From the NCBI GenBank assembly GCA_020849725.1, contig JADLAZ010000109.1:1-64000 (forward strand): DNA of 64,000 nt. Direction: 5' to 3'. Both the position numbers and the translations under genes were made by a program. Below, piece after piece: positions 9,266 through 18,414 of this stretch (the first letter of the stretch is position 1; each line of letters begins with the position of its first letter). A model generated the notes under the pieces. It saw nothing but the letters and a program-made list of their open reading frames with translations, did no database searches and was not told where the DNA came from. This DNA comes from Chloroflexota bacterium. GTDB lineage: Bacteria > Chloroflexota > Chloroflexia > Thermomicrobiales > JADLAZ01.

Positions 9266-10312
9266 TCACGTCCCTTGGGTGATAGCGCGCACGAGATCGA
9301 AGAAGGCACGCTTGCGCTTGGTGTTGATGCCCCAGTTGACCGGTACGAGCTGATAGCCATCGACGTAGTCGCCGCGCGCACCGGCGCCACCCGCACCTGT
9401 CCCTGGATCGAAGTACCCCCAGGAAGCACCCTCCTCGACGGCCGCGACCATGTTGTTCGTCGGTTGGTCGAAGTCGAAGTGGTCGTCTTCGTTGAATACG
9501 ATCGGCATCGGGCGGTAGGTCGCGAGCGCCCGCGTCTGGCGCACCATATCGCCGATGACGGCGGGATCGGTGACGCCATTACCGTGCAGCAACACCAGAT
9601 CGCTGGCGGCAACGACAGCCTCGCCGGGGATGCTCCGACCACGGTAGCTGGTGCTGACCAGCAGCCGACGGCCATCGTGCCGCGTGTCGCGCACCTGCTC
9701 GATCAGCTCGTGGACGCGCACCGGCTGGAGAATAGCGTGCTCGTAGCGCGTGTCGCACTCGTTGTTGATCTCAACGATGACGTTGGTGTAACCGGCATCG
9801 AGCAGCCAGTCCGCCGCACCATCGACCGCCCGCCGCACCGCCGCCTCATCCAGCAGGCGCTCGTCCTGCCCCTGGTAAAATAGGCCGACGATGCCAACCA
9901 TGCCAAGCTCATCCAGCCGGTCGAGCGCGCGGCGCAGGCGGTCGAAGTACGCTGGACGGAGCGCGCCATCAGGCGCGAAGCCGCTGTTCTCCCACGGCTG
10001 CACGCGCGAGTAGCCCTCCGGCGAGCCACCCTGGAGGTTGACCGTCACCGCCAGCAGGCCGTGGCGGCGGTACTCGGGCAGCATCGCCAGGAACTCTGCC
10101 ACGTTGCGATCGGGGTCCCAGATACTGGTATCGGGGTAGACCCAGCGCGCTCGGGTCTCGGGGTTCAGGTCGTCGAATGTCGCCTGCACCATCCGCGCGT
10201 TGAGCAGCAGACCCTCGACCGACCGGCCACGAAACGTGCGCCCGGCATAGGTCGGCCGGCCGTTAATCAAGAAGCGCTCGCCGTCGATCTCGACCCGTGT
10301 CTGCCGCGCCAT
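9266..10312 (-). CDS. TIM-barrel glycoside-hydrolase-like protein
   Basis: A 348-residue soluble protein that resembles clan GH-A glycosidases (GH5-like). Residues 1-30 form a short beta hairpin (RVEIDGERFLINGRPTYAGR), as found before many GH-A barrels. VIVEINNECD (178-187) places an Asn-Glu pair where the acid/base is expected at the end of strand 4, and PIVFNEDDHF (270-279) puts Glu275 where the strand-7 nucleophile is expected. There is no signal peptide, so it acts in the cytoplasm. I do not recognise a characterised subfamily. It precedes the creatininase gene by 28 bases in a two-gene unit, which suggests linked use of an N-containing or sugar-linked substrate (inference). Confidence 0.6.
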   Translation of the reverse strand: MARQTRVEIDGERFLINGRPTYAGRTFRGRSVEGLLLNARMVQATFDDLNPETRARWVYPDTSIWDPDRNVAEFLAMLPEYRRHGLLAVTVNLQGGSPEGYSRVQPWENSGFAPDGALRPAYFDRLRRALDRLDELGMVGIVGLFYQGQDERLLDEAAVRRAVDGAADWLLDAGYTNVIVEINNECDTRYEHAILQPVRVHELIEQVRDTRHDGRRLLVSTSYRGRSIPGEAVVAASDLVLLHGNGVTDPAVIGDMVRQTRALATYRPMPIVFNEDDHFDFDQPTNNMVAAVEEGASWGYFDPGTGAGGAGARGDYVDGYQLVPVNWGINTKRKRAFFDLVRAITQGT

Positions 10313-10372
10313 CGCTCATTCCTCCTGGTACTCAGCCGCCACGACTCCATCGCGGTGACCGCTGTGGCGCAC

Positions 10373-10378
10373 ATTCTA
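10373..10378 (-). promoter_or_regulatory. Candidate -10 (TAGAAT) for the glycosidase-creatininase unit
   Basis: On the minus strand the sequence reads GGCTAGAAT about 60 bases before the start at 10312. No clear -35 is seen. Confidence 0.35.
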
Positions 10379-10420
10379 GCCGCGCATCCGCGCGACCGAC
10401 CAGCGGGGATCGTTGCCCGG

Positions 10421-12115
10421 TCACTCTGGCGTCAGCAACGCCCGCACCGCCGCCGCGTCGGGCTGAGCCAGCGCCGCCTCAGCCAGTGCGCGTGCCTCCG
10501 CACTATCGAGCGCCCGCACTCGCGTCTTGGCTGCCAGGATGGCGACCGGGGCCATACTCAACTCGGTGAAGCCGAGGCCGATCAGGAGGGCGGTCGCGAT
10601 CGGATCGGCCGCCATCTCTCCGCAGACATGACAACCGATGCCGGCGGCGCGCGCGCCAGCGGCCACGCTGGCCAGAAGCCGCAGGTGCGCTGGATGATAT
10701 GGGTCAGCCAGCGCGGCGACGGCGGCGTTGGTGCGGTCGGCCGCCAGCGTGTACTGGGTCAAGTCGTTGGTGCCGACGCTGACGAAGTCGACCAGTGGCG
10801 CGAGCAGATCGATGGTCAGTGCCGCTGCGGGCGTCTCGATCATGACACCGACCGGTGGCGGCTCGCCCATGGGATGACCGTCCGCGAGCAGCGCCATCCG
10901 CGTCTCGGTCAGCAACGCTCGCGCTTCGCCAATCTCGCCGGCGCTCGTCACCATCGGGAACATGATCGCCAGTCGCCCGTCGGCCGTGGCCCGCAGGATC
11001 GCCCGCAGGTGGGGCACAAACAAGTCTGGCCGGCGCAGGCACAGGCGCAGACCGCGCAACCCGAGAAACGGGTTGGCCTCGGCGGGTAGCCGCAGCGCCG
11101 GCGCTGCCTTATCACCGCCAATATCGAGCGTGCGCACGACGATTGTAGAGGCGCCTGCCTCGCGCGCGACCGCCCGGAAGGCGGCCCACTGCTCGTCCTC
11201 GTCAGGAGCTGACGCGCGGTCCAGAAACAGGGCTTCCGTTCGGAATAGGCCGACGCCGTCCGCCCCGGCGGCCACGGCGCGCTGGGCCGATGCGATGCCG
11301 TCGATATTGGCAGCGATACCGACCATCAGTCCATCGCGCGTCACGGCCGGCGCGGCCGAGCCGGTGGCTGGGCCAGTCGGCCCTGCCCCTGCCGCGCGCT
11401 CCTGCCGGCGCACGAACGCGACCTCGTGGTCCGACGGCGCGACGACCACCTCGCCGCGCGTGCCATCGACCATAACGATCTCGCCCTCGCTCACCGCGCC
11501 GAGCAGTCCGGAGACAGCCACGACGGTCGGGATGCCCAGGCTGCGTGCGATGATGGCCGTGTGGCTGGTCGGCCCGCCGGTCTCCAGCGCCAGCGCCAGG
11601 CAGCGGGCGGGATCGAGGGCTGCCGCGGCCGACGGCGGCAGTTCGGCTGCGATGACGACCACGGGCGTGGCAGGCAGCGCCAGCGGTGGGACACTCGCCA
11701 GGTGCGCCAGGAGCCGATCGACCACGTCAGCGAGGTCCTGAGCGCGGGCGCGCAAGTGGCTATCCTCAATCGCGGCGAAGGCCACGGCCAGATCGGAATG
11801 CGTCGCCACCAGCGCCGCCTCAGCCGTGGCTGCCTTGCCCTCCACTCGCTGACACGCCGCACCGATGAGTGCCGGATCGTCCAGAAACAGCACCTGGGCG
11901 CGCAGGATCGCGGCCGCGTCGGCAGCGCTGCGCCGGTCGGCGGCGCTGGCCAGCCGGTCAAGATCGGCGCGTGCCGCCGCGACCGCCGCGCGCAGGCGGT
12001 CGGCCTGGTCGCCAGACGTGGCCGGCCCCACTGGCGACGCTGCCGGGCGCACAACGACCGCCGGGCCGAGCGCCAGCCCGCCCGCAACGCCAATGCCGTG
12101 CAGTCGCCGCGCCAC
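10421..12115 (-). CDS. ptsI: PTS enzyme I (phosphoenolpyruvate-protein phosphotransferase)
   Basis: A 564-residue enzyme that takes phosphate from phosphoenolpyruvate and passes it to HPr. The N-terminal domain begins LHGIGVAGGLALGPA. The phosphohistidine loop is GGPTSHTAIIARSLGIP, with active His185. The PEP-binding barrel follows with GVGLFRTE, FRTLDIGGDK-type VVRTLDIGGDKAAP, NPFLGLRG, FPMV, GVMIETPAA, SVGTNDLTQY and the C-terminal CHVCGE whose Cys is catalytic. The GTG at 12115 is chosen because GGGAGG sits five bases upstream. No HPr or enzyme II gene is nearby. It follows the prepilin-peptidase-like gene by 31 bases on the same strand, so the role may be in nitrogen- or DhaM-type phosphorelay rather than sugar uptake (inference). 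Confidence 0.93.
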   Translation of the reverse strand: MARRLHGIGVAGGLALGPAVVVRPAASPVGPATSGDQADRLRAAVAAARADLDRLASAADRRSAADAAAILRAQVLFLDDPALIGAACQRVEGKAATAEAALVATHSDLAVAFAAIEDSHLRARAQDLADVVDRLLAHLASVPPLALPATPVVVIAAELPPSAAAALDPARCLALALETGGPTSHTAIIARSLGIPTVVAVSGLLGAVSEGEIVMVDGTRGEVVVAPSDHEVAFVRRQERAAGAGPTGPATGSAAPAVTRDGLMVGIAANIDGIASAQRAVAAGADGVGLFRTEALFLDRASAPDEDEQWAAFRAVAREAGASTIVVRTLDIGGDKAAPALRLPAEANPFLGLRGLRLCLRRPDLFVPHLRAILRATADGRLAIMFPMVTSAGEIGEARALLTETRMALLADGHPMGEPPPVGVMIETPAAALTIDLLAPLVDFVSVGTNDLTQYTLAADRTNAAVAALADPYHPAHLRLLASVAAGARAAGIGCHVCGEMAADPIATALLIGLGFTELSMAPVAILAAKTRVRALDSAEARALAEAALAQPDAAAVRALLTPE

Positions 12116-12146
12116 CCCGCCTCCCTGCCGTCGCCCGACCGCGTGC

Positions 12147-12899
12147 CTAGAAGAAGCCCGGCAAGCCGCCGACCAGGCTCGGCAGCGCCAGGACACCGAT
12201 CGCGACCGCCGCCAGGTAGGCGCCGTAGGCGATGTAGGTCCGCAGCGTGCGCCGCATCAGCGCGATCAGGACACCACCGAGCGAGCCGAGCACGATGCCC
12301 CACAGCAGCGTGCCGACGACCGCCGCTGGTCCGACCGCCGCGCCGATCAGTCCGGCCAGCAGCACGTCGCCAAAGCCTAGCGCGGCCTGACCATACAGCC
12401 GCCGGCCTAGCAGGTAGAGCAGCAGGAAGACCACTGCTGCGCCCAGCCCGGCCGCGACCGCGCCGACAAGCGCCGCCATCGACTGACTGGCGGCCGAGGC
12501 AAGCGCCAGCACGACGCCAACGGCGATCGCCCGGTCCTGGATCAGGTGGTACTGCCAGTCGACGCGTAATATGAGCAGCAGATCGGCGATGAGTGCCGCC
12601 CGCAGCAGCAGTCGAAGCGGGTCCAGGTCGATCGCGACCAGCGCGGCGAAGGTGAGCGCGCCGGCGATCTCGGTCACGGCTCGCATCACCAGCACGGTCG
12701 AGTGGTCACCGCGAAGCGCCGGCAGCAGCCAGCCGAGCACCGGCAGCCACTCCAGCCAGTCGTCGCGAGTTCCCTCCACGACGCCAAGGGCCTCGTCAAC
12801 GGCCACGTCCGGCCGCCAGCGCACGGCGACCCGATCGACGATCGCGCCAGCGATCAGTCCGATCACGCCAGCCAGCACAACCAGGGGACCAATCACCAT
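12147..12899 (-). CDS. A24-family prepilin peptidase-like membrane protein
   Basis: A 250-residue protein with about seven to eight membrane helices. Two Asp residues sit as in type IV prepilin peptidases: Asp114 in RVDWQYHLIQD and Asp178 in GFGDVLLAG, the GxGD motif. The N-terminal methyltransferase domain with its CxxC pairs is absent, and this part is a short hydrophobic leader region instead. ATG 12899 is preferred over GTG 12914 because GGAGCG lies ahead of it. The natural substrate may be the Flp-type pilin encoded far away at 42865-43056, but no other pilus gene is in the window. Confidence 0.75.
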   Translation of the reverse strand: MVIGPLVVLAGVIGLIAGAIVDRVAVRWRPDVAVDEALGVVEGTRDDWLEWLPVLGWLLPALRGDHSTVLVMRAVTEIAGALTFAALVAIDLDPLRLLLRAALIADLLLILRVDWQYHLIQDRAIAVGVVLALASAASQSMAALVGAVAAGLGAAVVFLLLYLLGRRLYGQAALGFGDVLLAGLIGAAVGPAAVVGTLLWGIVLGSLGGVLIALMRRTLRTYIAYGAYLAAVAIGVLALPSLVGGLPGFF

Positions 12900-13031
12900 C
12901 CGCCCACGCTCCACGACCGCGCTGACGCGGCGCCGCCAGTGCTATTATGCCGTTCCGCCGGCAGCCGGCGTAGAGGACCAAGTTCCTACGCCGAACCACA
13001 ACGGCAGCCGGCGTGGCGGCGCCGACCGCCG

Positions 13032-13892
13032 TCAGCCCGACTGCGCGCGCGCCGCCACCGCCGCCTCGGCCGCCGCCAGCATGACCGTCACCGGCGCCGC
13101 CTGGCCGGTCCACAGCTCGAAGCTGCGCGCGCCCTGGTAGACGAGCATCCTCAAGCCGTCGAGTGTCGGCAGACCGCGCATCCGCGCTGCCCGCAGCAGT
13201 GCCGTGTCGCGGTAGGTCAGGTCATAGACAGCGGGGCCGGCCGGCAGCAACGCCGGGTCAAGTGGCGTCTCATCGCCGTGCCAGCCGACAGCAGTGGCGT
13301 TGACGATCAGCGCCGCGGTCGGCAGCCGGGTCCGGAGCGCCTCGCCGTCGAGTTGCACGGCCTCGCCCAGCCCCTCCAGCGCCAGGTCGGCCAACAGGCG
13401 CGCGGCCCGCTCCGGCCGCCGGTTGGCCACGATCAGGCGTTTGGCGCCGGCGTCGCCCAGGGCCACCAGCACGGCGCGCGCCGCGCCACCCGCACCCAGA
13501 ACGACGACGGTGGCGCCGCGCACGCTCAGCCCGGCCTCCGCCAGCGCGCGCTGGAAACCATACAGGTCTGTGTTGTCGGCGCGCAGCCGGCCATCGGGCA
13601 ATCGCACCAGCGTGTTCGCCGCTCCGATGCGAGTCACGGCCGCCGTGCGCTCATCGATCAGATCGAGCACCATCTCCTTGTGGGGGATAGTCACGTTGCT
13701 GCCCAGCGCATCTGGCTGACGCAAGCCGGCGACGACGGCCGCCACACCTTCCGGCGGTGTCGGCCAGAGTTCGTAGCGCACCGCAATGCCGCGCGCATCG
13801 AACGCGGCCTGCTGAAAGACAGGCGATAGGCTGTGGCCGAGCGGCCAACCGATCAGCCCCACCCGCTGCGGCCCGCCGCCCCCCTCCGCCAT
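13032..13892 (-). CDS. aroE: Shikimate dehydrogenase
   Basis: A 286-residue NADPH-dependent enzyme that reduces 3-dehydroshikimate to shikimate in aromatic amino acid synthesis. The substrate site is seen in GWPLGHSLSPVFQQAAF and SNVTIPHKE (catalytic Lys), then NTLV...NTDLYGF. The cofactor domain has VLGAGGAARAVL and the NRRPERAARL loop (an Arg-rich NADPH-type loop). The end has LTYRDTALL and YQGARSFELWTG, as in AroE. It lies 20 bases after mltG on the same strand, so the two are likely one transcript. Length is normal. Confidence 0.95.
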   Translation of the reverse strand: MAEGGGGPQRVGLIGWPLGHSLSPVFQQAAFDARGIAVRYELWPTPPEGVAAVVAGLRQPDALGSNVTIPHKEMVLDLIDERTAAVTRIGAANTLVRLPDGRLRADNTDLYGFQRALAEAGLSVRGATVVVLGAGGAARAVLVALGDAGAKRLIVANRRPERAARLLADLALEGLGEAVQLDGEALRTRLPTAALIVNATAVGWHGDETPLDPALLPAGPAVYDLTYRDTALLRAARMRGLPTLDGLRMLVYQGARSFELWTGQAAPVTVMLAAAEAAVAARAQSG

Positions 13893-13912
13893 GTCATCCC
13901 TGCCCTGTTCCG

Positions 13913-14956
13913 CTAGCGCTGGAACTTGCGCACGTTGGCGTTGTGCTCGTCAAGAGTCCGGGCAAAGGCGTGCGTGCCATCGTCGCCCCGCGCCACGAAG
14001 TAGAGGTACTCGTGCTTTTCCGGGTCGAGCGCCGCCTGGATGGACGCCAGACCAGGGCTGGCGATGGGACCGGGCGGCAAGCCAGGCATCAAATAGGTGT
14101 TGTAGGGGCCGGGCTGCCGCAGCGCGTTCGCCAGCGCATCGCCGCGCGGCCACCAATTGGCCGGGCTGCCGATGGTGTATTGCACCGTTGGGTCCGCCTG
14201 CAGCGGCATCTCCTTCTCAAGCCGATTGGCATACACGCCGGCGATGGTGCGTCGTTCGTCCGCCTTCTGCGCCTCGCGCTCAACGAGCGACGCCAGCGTC
14301 AGGACGCGGTGAATGTTGCCGCGCGGCTGAGCCTGGGCCTTGGCGCGCATCTCGCCGGTGACGCGCCGGTCGAAGTTCTCCAGCATGCGCCGCACGATTT
14401 CGTTCGGCTTCATGCCTTTGGTGAACCTGTACGTGTCCGGGAAGAGATATCCTTCCAGCCCAACGCCGGGTGGGCGGGAGCGCAGGAACTCGAAGTCGTA
14501 ATCTTCCTTCGTTGCCTTGATGAACTCGTCGTCGCTGGCGATGAGGCCGGCCTGCTTGAGTGTCGCCGCGTACTGCTCCAGCCGCTGCCCCTCGGGGAAG
14601 GTGACGGTGACTTCAGCGACATCGAGGCGCGGCGCGGCGGTGAGGACGTCGATAATCTGGTTCATGCTCATGCCGGTGACGAGCCGGTGCTCGCCAGCCA
14701 CGAACTTGCCGCCGACATTGCGCAGGCGCACCAGGACGCGGAAAATGGCGCCATTGCGGATGACCTTGGCATCCTCAAGCTTCTTGGTGATCTCGGCCGG
14801 ACCGTCGCCGGGTTGAATGCGGAAGGCAACTGCCGTCGGCGTCGCGGTGGGACGTCCGGAGAGGCTCTCCCACACCTGCTGCGCGCCGGCCAGCACCAGC
14901 AGCGCCACGACGGCGATGACGATCACCTTCAGCGACTGGATCAAGAGACGGAACAC
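13913..14956 (-). CDS. mltG: Endolytic murein transglycosylase MltG
   Basis: A 347-residue membrane-anchored lytic transglycosylase that cuts new glycan strands and sets their length. One N-terminal membrane helix (about 5-25) is followed by a LysM-like segment (about 44-110, FRIQPGDGPAEITKKL) and the YceG catalytic domain. LEGYLFPDTYRF (168-178) and LASLVEREAQ (221-230, catalytic Glu pair) are the family hallmarks, followed by the typical end: VYANRLEKEMPLQADPTVQY and GLPPGPIASPGLASIQAAL. It heads a minus-strand unit with aroE. A promoter-like element is seen at 15002-15030. Confidence 0.95.
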   Translation of the reverse strand: MFRLLIQSLKVIVIAVVALLVLAGAQQVWESLSGRPTATPTAVAFRIQPGDGPAEITKKLEDAKVIRNGAIFRVLVRLRNVGGKFVAGEHRLVTGMSMNQIIDVLTAAPRLDVAEVTVTFPEGQRLEQYAATLKQAGLIASDDEFIKATKEDYDFEFLRSRPPGVGLEGYLFPDTYRFTKGMKPNEIVRRMLENFDRRVTGEMRAKAQAQPRGNIHRVLTLASLVEREAQKADERRTIAGVYANRLEKEMPLQADPTVQYTIGSPANWWPRGDALANALRQPGPYNTYLMPGLPPGPIASPGLASIQAALDPEKHEYLYFVARGDDGTHAFARTLDEHNANVRKFQR

Positions 14957-15001
14957 GCGGACATTCCCCAGACATCTCCCATTGCCGCCGGCCGGCAGCC
15001 G

Positions 15002-15030
15002 AGTGTACCAGACGGTACGGCGCCGGACAA
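15002..15030 (-). promoter_or_regulatory. Promoter for mltG-aroE (TTGTCC-17 bp-TACACT)
   Basis: On the minus strand TTGTCC (15030-15025), a 17-base spacer and TACACT (15007-15002) form a sigma-70-type promoter. TGG directly before the -10 makes it also an extended -10. The predicted start falls near 14995, about 40 bases ahead of the mltG ATG. Confidence 0.5.
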
Positions 15031-15079
15031 CCGCCTGACAGTCGGCGAGCGACCGGCCGCGGAGGCTGCACTGCCACCG

Positions 15080-16006
15080 GTGGTGGCGCTGCTGGGACCG
15101 ACCGCCGTCGGCAAGACAGCGGCCTCACTCATGCTGGCCCGCGCCTTTCCGTTGGAGATCGTCTCGGCTGACTCGCGCCAGGTCTACCGCGGAATGTCGG
15201 TCGGCACCGCCAAGGCGACGCCGGTCGAGCGGGCCGAAGTCCCGCATCATCTGATCGACATCCGTGATCCCGATGAGCCGTTCGGTCTTGCCGAGTTCCT
15301 CCATCTGGCGGCAGCGGCCATCGGCGACATCCACGCCCGTGGCCGCCTGCCTCTGGTCGTCGGCGGCACCGCCCAATACATTGCGGCCCTGCTCGACGGC
15401 TGGCGGCCGCCGCCGGTGCCGCCGCAGCCGGCGCTTCGCGCACGCCTGGAGACCGAGGGGGCGCCCGCGCTCTATGCCCGCCTATCGGTCATCGACCCTG
15501 TCGCCGCCGCGCGCATCGGACCGCACAACCTGCGCCGCCTGGTGCGGGCGCTGGAGGTCTGGGAGTGGACCGGCCTGCCGATCAGCGCATGGCAGACGCC
15601 GCAGGCTCCGCCCTATCGCAGTCTCCGCCTCGGCCTGCGCCTGCCGCGCGCGGAGCTGTACGCGCGCATTGATGCACGCGTCGACGCGCAACTGGCTGCC
15701 GGGCTGGTGGACGAGGTACGGGCGCTGCTCGCCGCCGGCTACGCGCCCGACCTGCCCGCCTTCCAGAGCATGGGCACCATCGAAATAATCCGCCACCTCC
15801 GCGGCGAGATCAGCCTGGACGAAGCGCGCATCCTCATCCAGCACAGCACCCACCGCCTCGTGCGCCACCAGGAGACCTGGCTCCGGCGCGATTCACGCGT
15901 CCAGTGGGTCGATGCTGCGGCGCCCAATCAAGTCTACCAACAGCTCGCGTCAAAGATGAGCGCGTTTTTGCACACCGCCGGAGCGCCGGCCGGCGGGTAT
16001 GATTAG
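15080..16006 (+). CDS. miaA: tRNA dimethylallyltransferase
   Basis: The enzyme transfers a dimethylallyl group to A37 of tRNAs that read U-starting codons. The P-loop LLGPTAVGKT lies at the extreme N-terminus, followed by VSADSRQVYRGMSVGTAKAT and HHLIDIRDPDEPF, then VVGGTAQYIAALLDGW and the C-terminal FQSMGTIEIIRHLRGE. About 308 residues is normal. The start is uncertain: GTG 15080 has GGAGG 14 bases upstream, and no ATG is available near it. The long open frame upstream (to 13757) runs antisense through mltG and is not coding. The stop codon overlaps the hflX start. Confidence 0.92.
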   Translation: MVALLGPTAVGKTAASLMLARAFPLEIVSADSRQVYRGMSVGTAKATPVERAEVPHHLIDIRDPDEPFGLAEFLHLAAAAIGDIHARGRLPLVVGGTAQYIAALLDGWRPPPVPPQPALRARLETEGAPALYARLSVIDPVAAARIGPHNLRRLVRALEVWEWTGLPISAWQTPQAPPYRSLRLGLRLPRAELYARIDARVDAQLAAGLVDEVRALLAAGYAPDLPAFQSMGTIEIIRHLRGEISLDEARILIQHSTHRLVRHQETWLRRDSRVQWVDAAAPNQVYQQLASKMSAFLHTAGAPAGGYD

Positions 16007-17468
16007 GTTCGCAGTTCGGCCGCTCGCCCGCGTGGCTGGCGTCGGCGCCCCGGTTGGATGGGAGGCAGCGATCGCACCGAAGACGATTGAGACGGCACGG
16101 CCACGCGAGCAGGCGGTCGTCGTCGGCATCGAATGGCGCGAGAGCCGTTGGAACCTGGACGATTCGCTCGATGAGCTGGCCGAGCTGGCCGAGACGGCCG
16201 GTGTCACCGTCGTCGGACGCTTCACCCAGCGCCTCGACACGCCCAATCCGGCGACCTACGTCGGCAAGGGCAAGCTCGACGAAATCCGTCAGGCCCGCAC
16301 CGAGCTTCACTACGATGTGGTGCTGTTCGACGAGGAGCTGGCGCCCGGTCAGCAGCGGCACATCGAGGAGAAGCTCGACGTCAAGGTACTCGACCGCACT
16401 GCGCTGATCCTCGACATCTTCGCGCGGCGCGCCCGCACCCACGAGGGCCGGCTCCAGGTTGAGCTGGCTCAACTGGAGTACCGTTTGCCGCGCCTGACCC
16501 GCCTCTGGACCCATCTGTCGCGCCAAGCAGTCGGCGGCGTCGGCCTCCGTGGCCCTGGTGAGACGCAGCTCGAGTCGGACCGCCGCGAGATCCGCACCCG
16601 CATCGGCCAGGTGAAGCAGGAACTCGACGACGTGCGCACGCACCGCGAGCTACACCGTGCGCAACGCCGACGCGCGGCCGTGCCTATCATCGCGCTCGTT
16701 GGCTACACGAATGCCGGCAAGTCAACGCTCCTGAACCGGCTGACTGACGCCAGCGTGTTGGCCGAGGACAAGCTGTTCGCCACGCTTGACCCAACCACAC
16801 GGCGGCTGCGGTTGCCGAGCGGCCAGGAGGCGCTCCTCACCGACACCGTCGGCTTCATTCAGAAGCTGCCGCCCAAGCTGGTGGCCGCCTTCCGGTCCAC
16901 GCTCGAGGAGATCACCGAGGCGGCCATCTTGCTGCATGTTCTCGATATCACCCATCCGAACGCGGCCGAGCAGGCCGACACGGTACGGACGATCCTTGGC
17001 GACCTGGGCGCGGGCGGCAAGCCGGTGATCACCGCCCTCAACAAGATCGATCGCCTCGGTGACGGCGCCACGCCGGCCGCACTGGCGGAACAACTGCCGC
17101 TGACCGACACTTATGTCCCCATCTCGGCGCTGACCGGAGGCGGCTTGCTCACGCTGCTGGAGCGGATCGACGCCATCCTGGCGCGCGATCAGGCAACCGT
17201 GACCGTCATCCTGCCATTCGCGCGCGGCGATTTGGTCCAGCTCATCCGGGAGCGCGGCCAGGTGAAGCGGCTAGACTACACCGAGCGCGGCATTGAGATC
17301 GAGGCGATGGTGCCGGCGCGCTACCTGCCGCAGTTGGCAGCCGCCGGCGAGGTCGCGGCTCCCTCGCCGCCGGCTCGTCCGCGCCGCGCGCGCAAGCCCG
17401 CGCGTTCACACGCGGCGACGGCTGTGGCAGTCGGCAACGACGGCGAGGAGCCTGGCGCCGCCGGCTGA
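15999..17468 (+). CDS. hflX: Ribosome-associated GTPase HflX
   Basis: A 489-residue GTPase that splits stalled or hibernating ribosomes. The N-terminal HflX domain has TYVGKGKLDEI and VLFDEELAPGQQRHIEEKL with VKVLDRTALILDIFA. The middle helical arm contains LEYRLPRLTRLW and GGVGLRGPGETQLESDRR. The G domain shows GYTNAGKST, ATLDPTTRR (G2), DTVGFIQKLP (G3) and NKID (G4). The extra C-terminal 60 residues are Ala/Pro/Arg-rich and of no known fold. ATG 15999 overlaps the miaA stop by eight bases. The pair miaA-hflX is a conserved neighbourhood in many bacteria, which supports the calls. Confidence 0.95.
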   Translation: MIRFAVRPLARVAGVGAPVGWEAAIAPKTIETARPREQAVVVGIEWRESRWNLDDSLDELAELAETAGVTVVGRFTQRLDTPNPATYVGKGKLDEIRQARTELHYDVVLFDEELAPGQQRHIEEKLDVKVLDRTALILDIFARRARTHEGRLQVELAQLEYRLPRLTRLWTHLSRQAVGGVGLRGPGETQLESDRREIRTRIGQVKQELDDVRTHRELHRAQRRRAAVPIIALVGYTNAGKSTLLNRLTDASVLAEDKLFATLDPTTRRLRLPSGQEALLTDTVGFIQKLPPKLVAAFRSTLEEITEAAILLHVLDITHPNAAEQADTVRTILGDLGAGGKPVITALNKIDRLGDGATPAALAEQLPLTDTYVPISALTGGGLLTLLERIDAILARDQATVTVILPFARGDLVQLIRERGQVKRLDYTERGIEIEAMVPARYLPQLAAAGEVAAPSPPARPRRARKPARSHAATAVAVGNDGEEPGAAG

Positions 17469-17496
17469 CTGTGCCAGCGGCGGCACGTTCGCGCCG

Positions 17497-18408
17497 TCAG
17501 CACGCCCCTCGCGACGGGCCAGGGGCGCGGACTGGCGGTCGCACCCGCGCGTGATGATACGCGAGCGGAATGTGGTCCCAGGGGTCCGTCCGCCGGAACG
17601 CTGCGACTAGTGCCTCGGTCAGCCGGGCGCCGGGATGGCGGGTTTCTAGCCAGCGCAGACAGGCGCCGATGCGCATCTCGGCGGTAGCGAACTCCTCCAG
17701 CAGCAGCGGCCCGAGCGCACCCCAGGCATCGGCGGCATGCTGCCGGTCCAGCTCGGCCAGGAGGGGAGCCGGATCGAACGGCACACGACGAAAGGTCGCC
17801 CGCCAGCCCGCCTCGACGCCATCGAGGATGAGGTAGCTGGCCTCGTGCCGTCCATGGAATGGGACGCCGACCGACCCCGGATTGAGTACGTGCCAGCCGC
17901 CGGGGTGTCGTTCCAGCGGCAGGTGTGTGTGCGCCGCGATGACGGTCGACTCGGCCGTACCCGCCAGCCGGTCGACGATCGCGGCGTTGCTGTCGGTCGG
18001 ATACAGACCGTCGCGGTGGCCGCGTGGCGAGCCATGGACGACCCGCACCGGTGGTGCATCATCAAAGGCGAGGCAGAGCGTGTCCGGCCAGGCAGCGATC
18101 AGGCGGCGCTGGCGCACGTCGAACTGAGTGTGCAGCCAGGCCAGTGCGCCCCACTGGCTGGTGTCGGACCAGGCGACCGGCGCGCGCGGTGTGTTGTAGT
18201 CCAGCAAGTAGAACTCGTGATTGCCCCGAATGACGGCCCAGCCCTCGGCCCGCACACGCTCGACGACGGCAGCCGAGAACGGCCCCCAGTGGATCAAGTC
18301 GCCAGCGACGACAACATAGTCGATCGACCAGGCGACCATATCGCTCATGACCGCCTCGAGCGCCGGCAGATTGCCATGGATGTCGGCCAGCACCGCCAGT
18401 CGCGTCAC
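17497..18408 (-). CDS. Calcineurin-type metallophosphoesterase
   Basis: A 303-residue phosphoesterase of the YfcE/MJ0936-like group. The two-metal centre is seen in LADIHGNLPALEAVM (DxH), VVVAGDLIHWGP (GDxxH-like), VIRGNHEFYL (GNHE), AAHTHLPLER (HTH) and LNPGSVGVP. The C-terminal 110 residues form an extra helical part not found in the smallest members. It is the last gene of a three-gene minus-strand unit (oxidoreductase, TIM-barrel isomerase, phosphoesterase), six bases after the isomerase. Its substrate may be a sugar- or nucleotide-phosphate made in that pathway (inference). Confidence 0.85.
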   Translation of the reverse strand: MTRLAVLADIHGNLPALEAVMSDMVAWSIDYVVVAGDLIHWGPFSAAVVERVRAEGWAVIRGNHEFYLLDYNTPRAPVAWSDTSQWGALAWLHTQFDVRQRRLIAAWPDTLCLAFDDAPPVRVVHGSPRGHRDGLYPTDSNAAIVDRLAGTAESTVIAAHTHLPLERHPGGWHVLNPGSVGVPFHGRHEASYLILDGVEAGWRATFRRVPFDPAPLLAELDRQHAADAWGALGPLLLEEFATAEMRIGACLRWLETRHPGARLTEALVAAFRRTDPWDHIPLAYHHARVRPPVRAPGPSRGAC

Positions 18409-18414
18409 CCGCGG

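Noticed and set aside
12940..12948. Extended -10 word TGCTATTAT on the plus strand
   Set aside because: Both neighbouring genes are on the minus strand, so no gene would be served.
13757..15079. A long in-frame extension ahead of miaA
   Set aside because: It runs antisense through aroE and mltG, and MiaA proteins start just before the P-loop.
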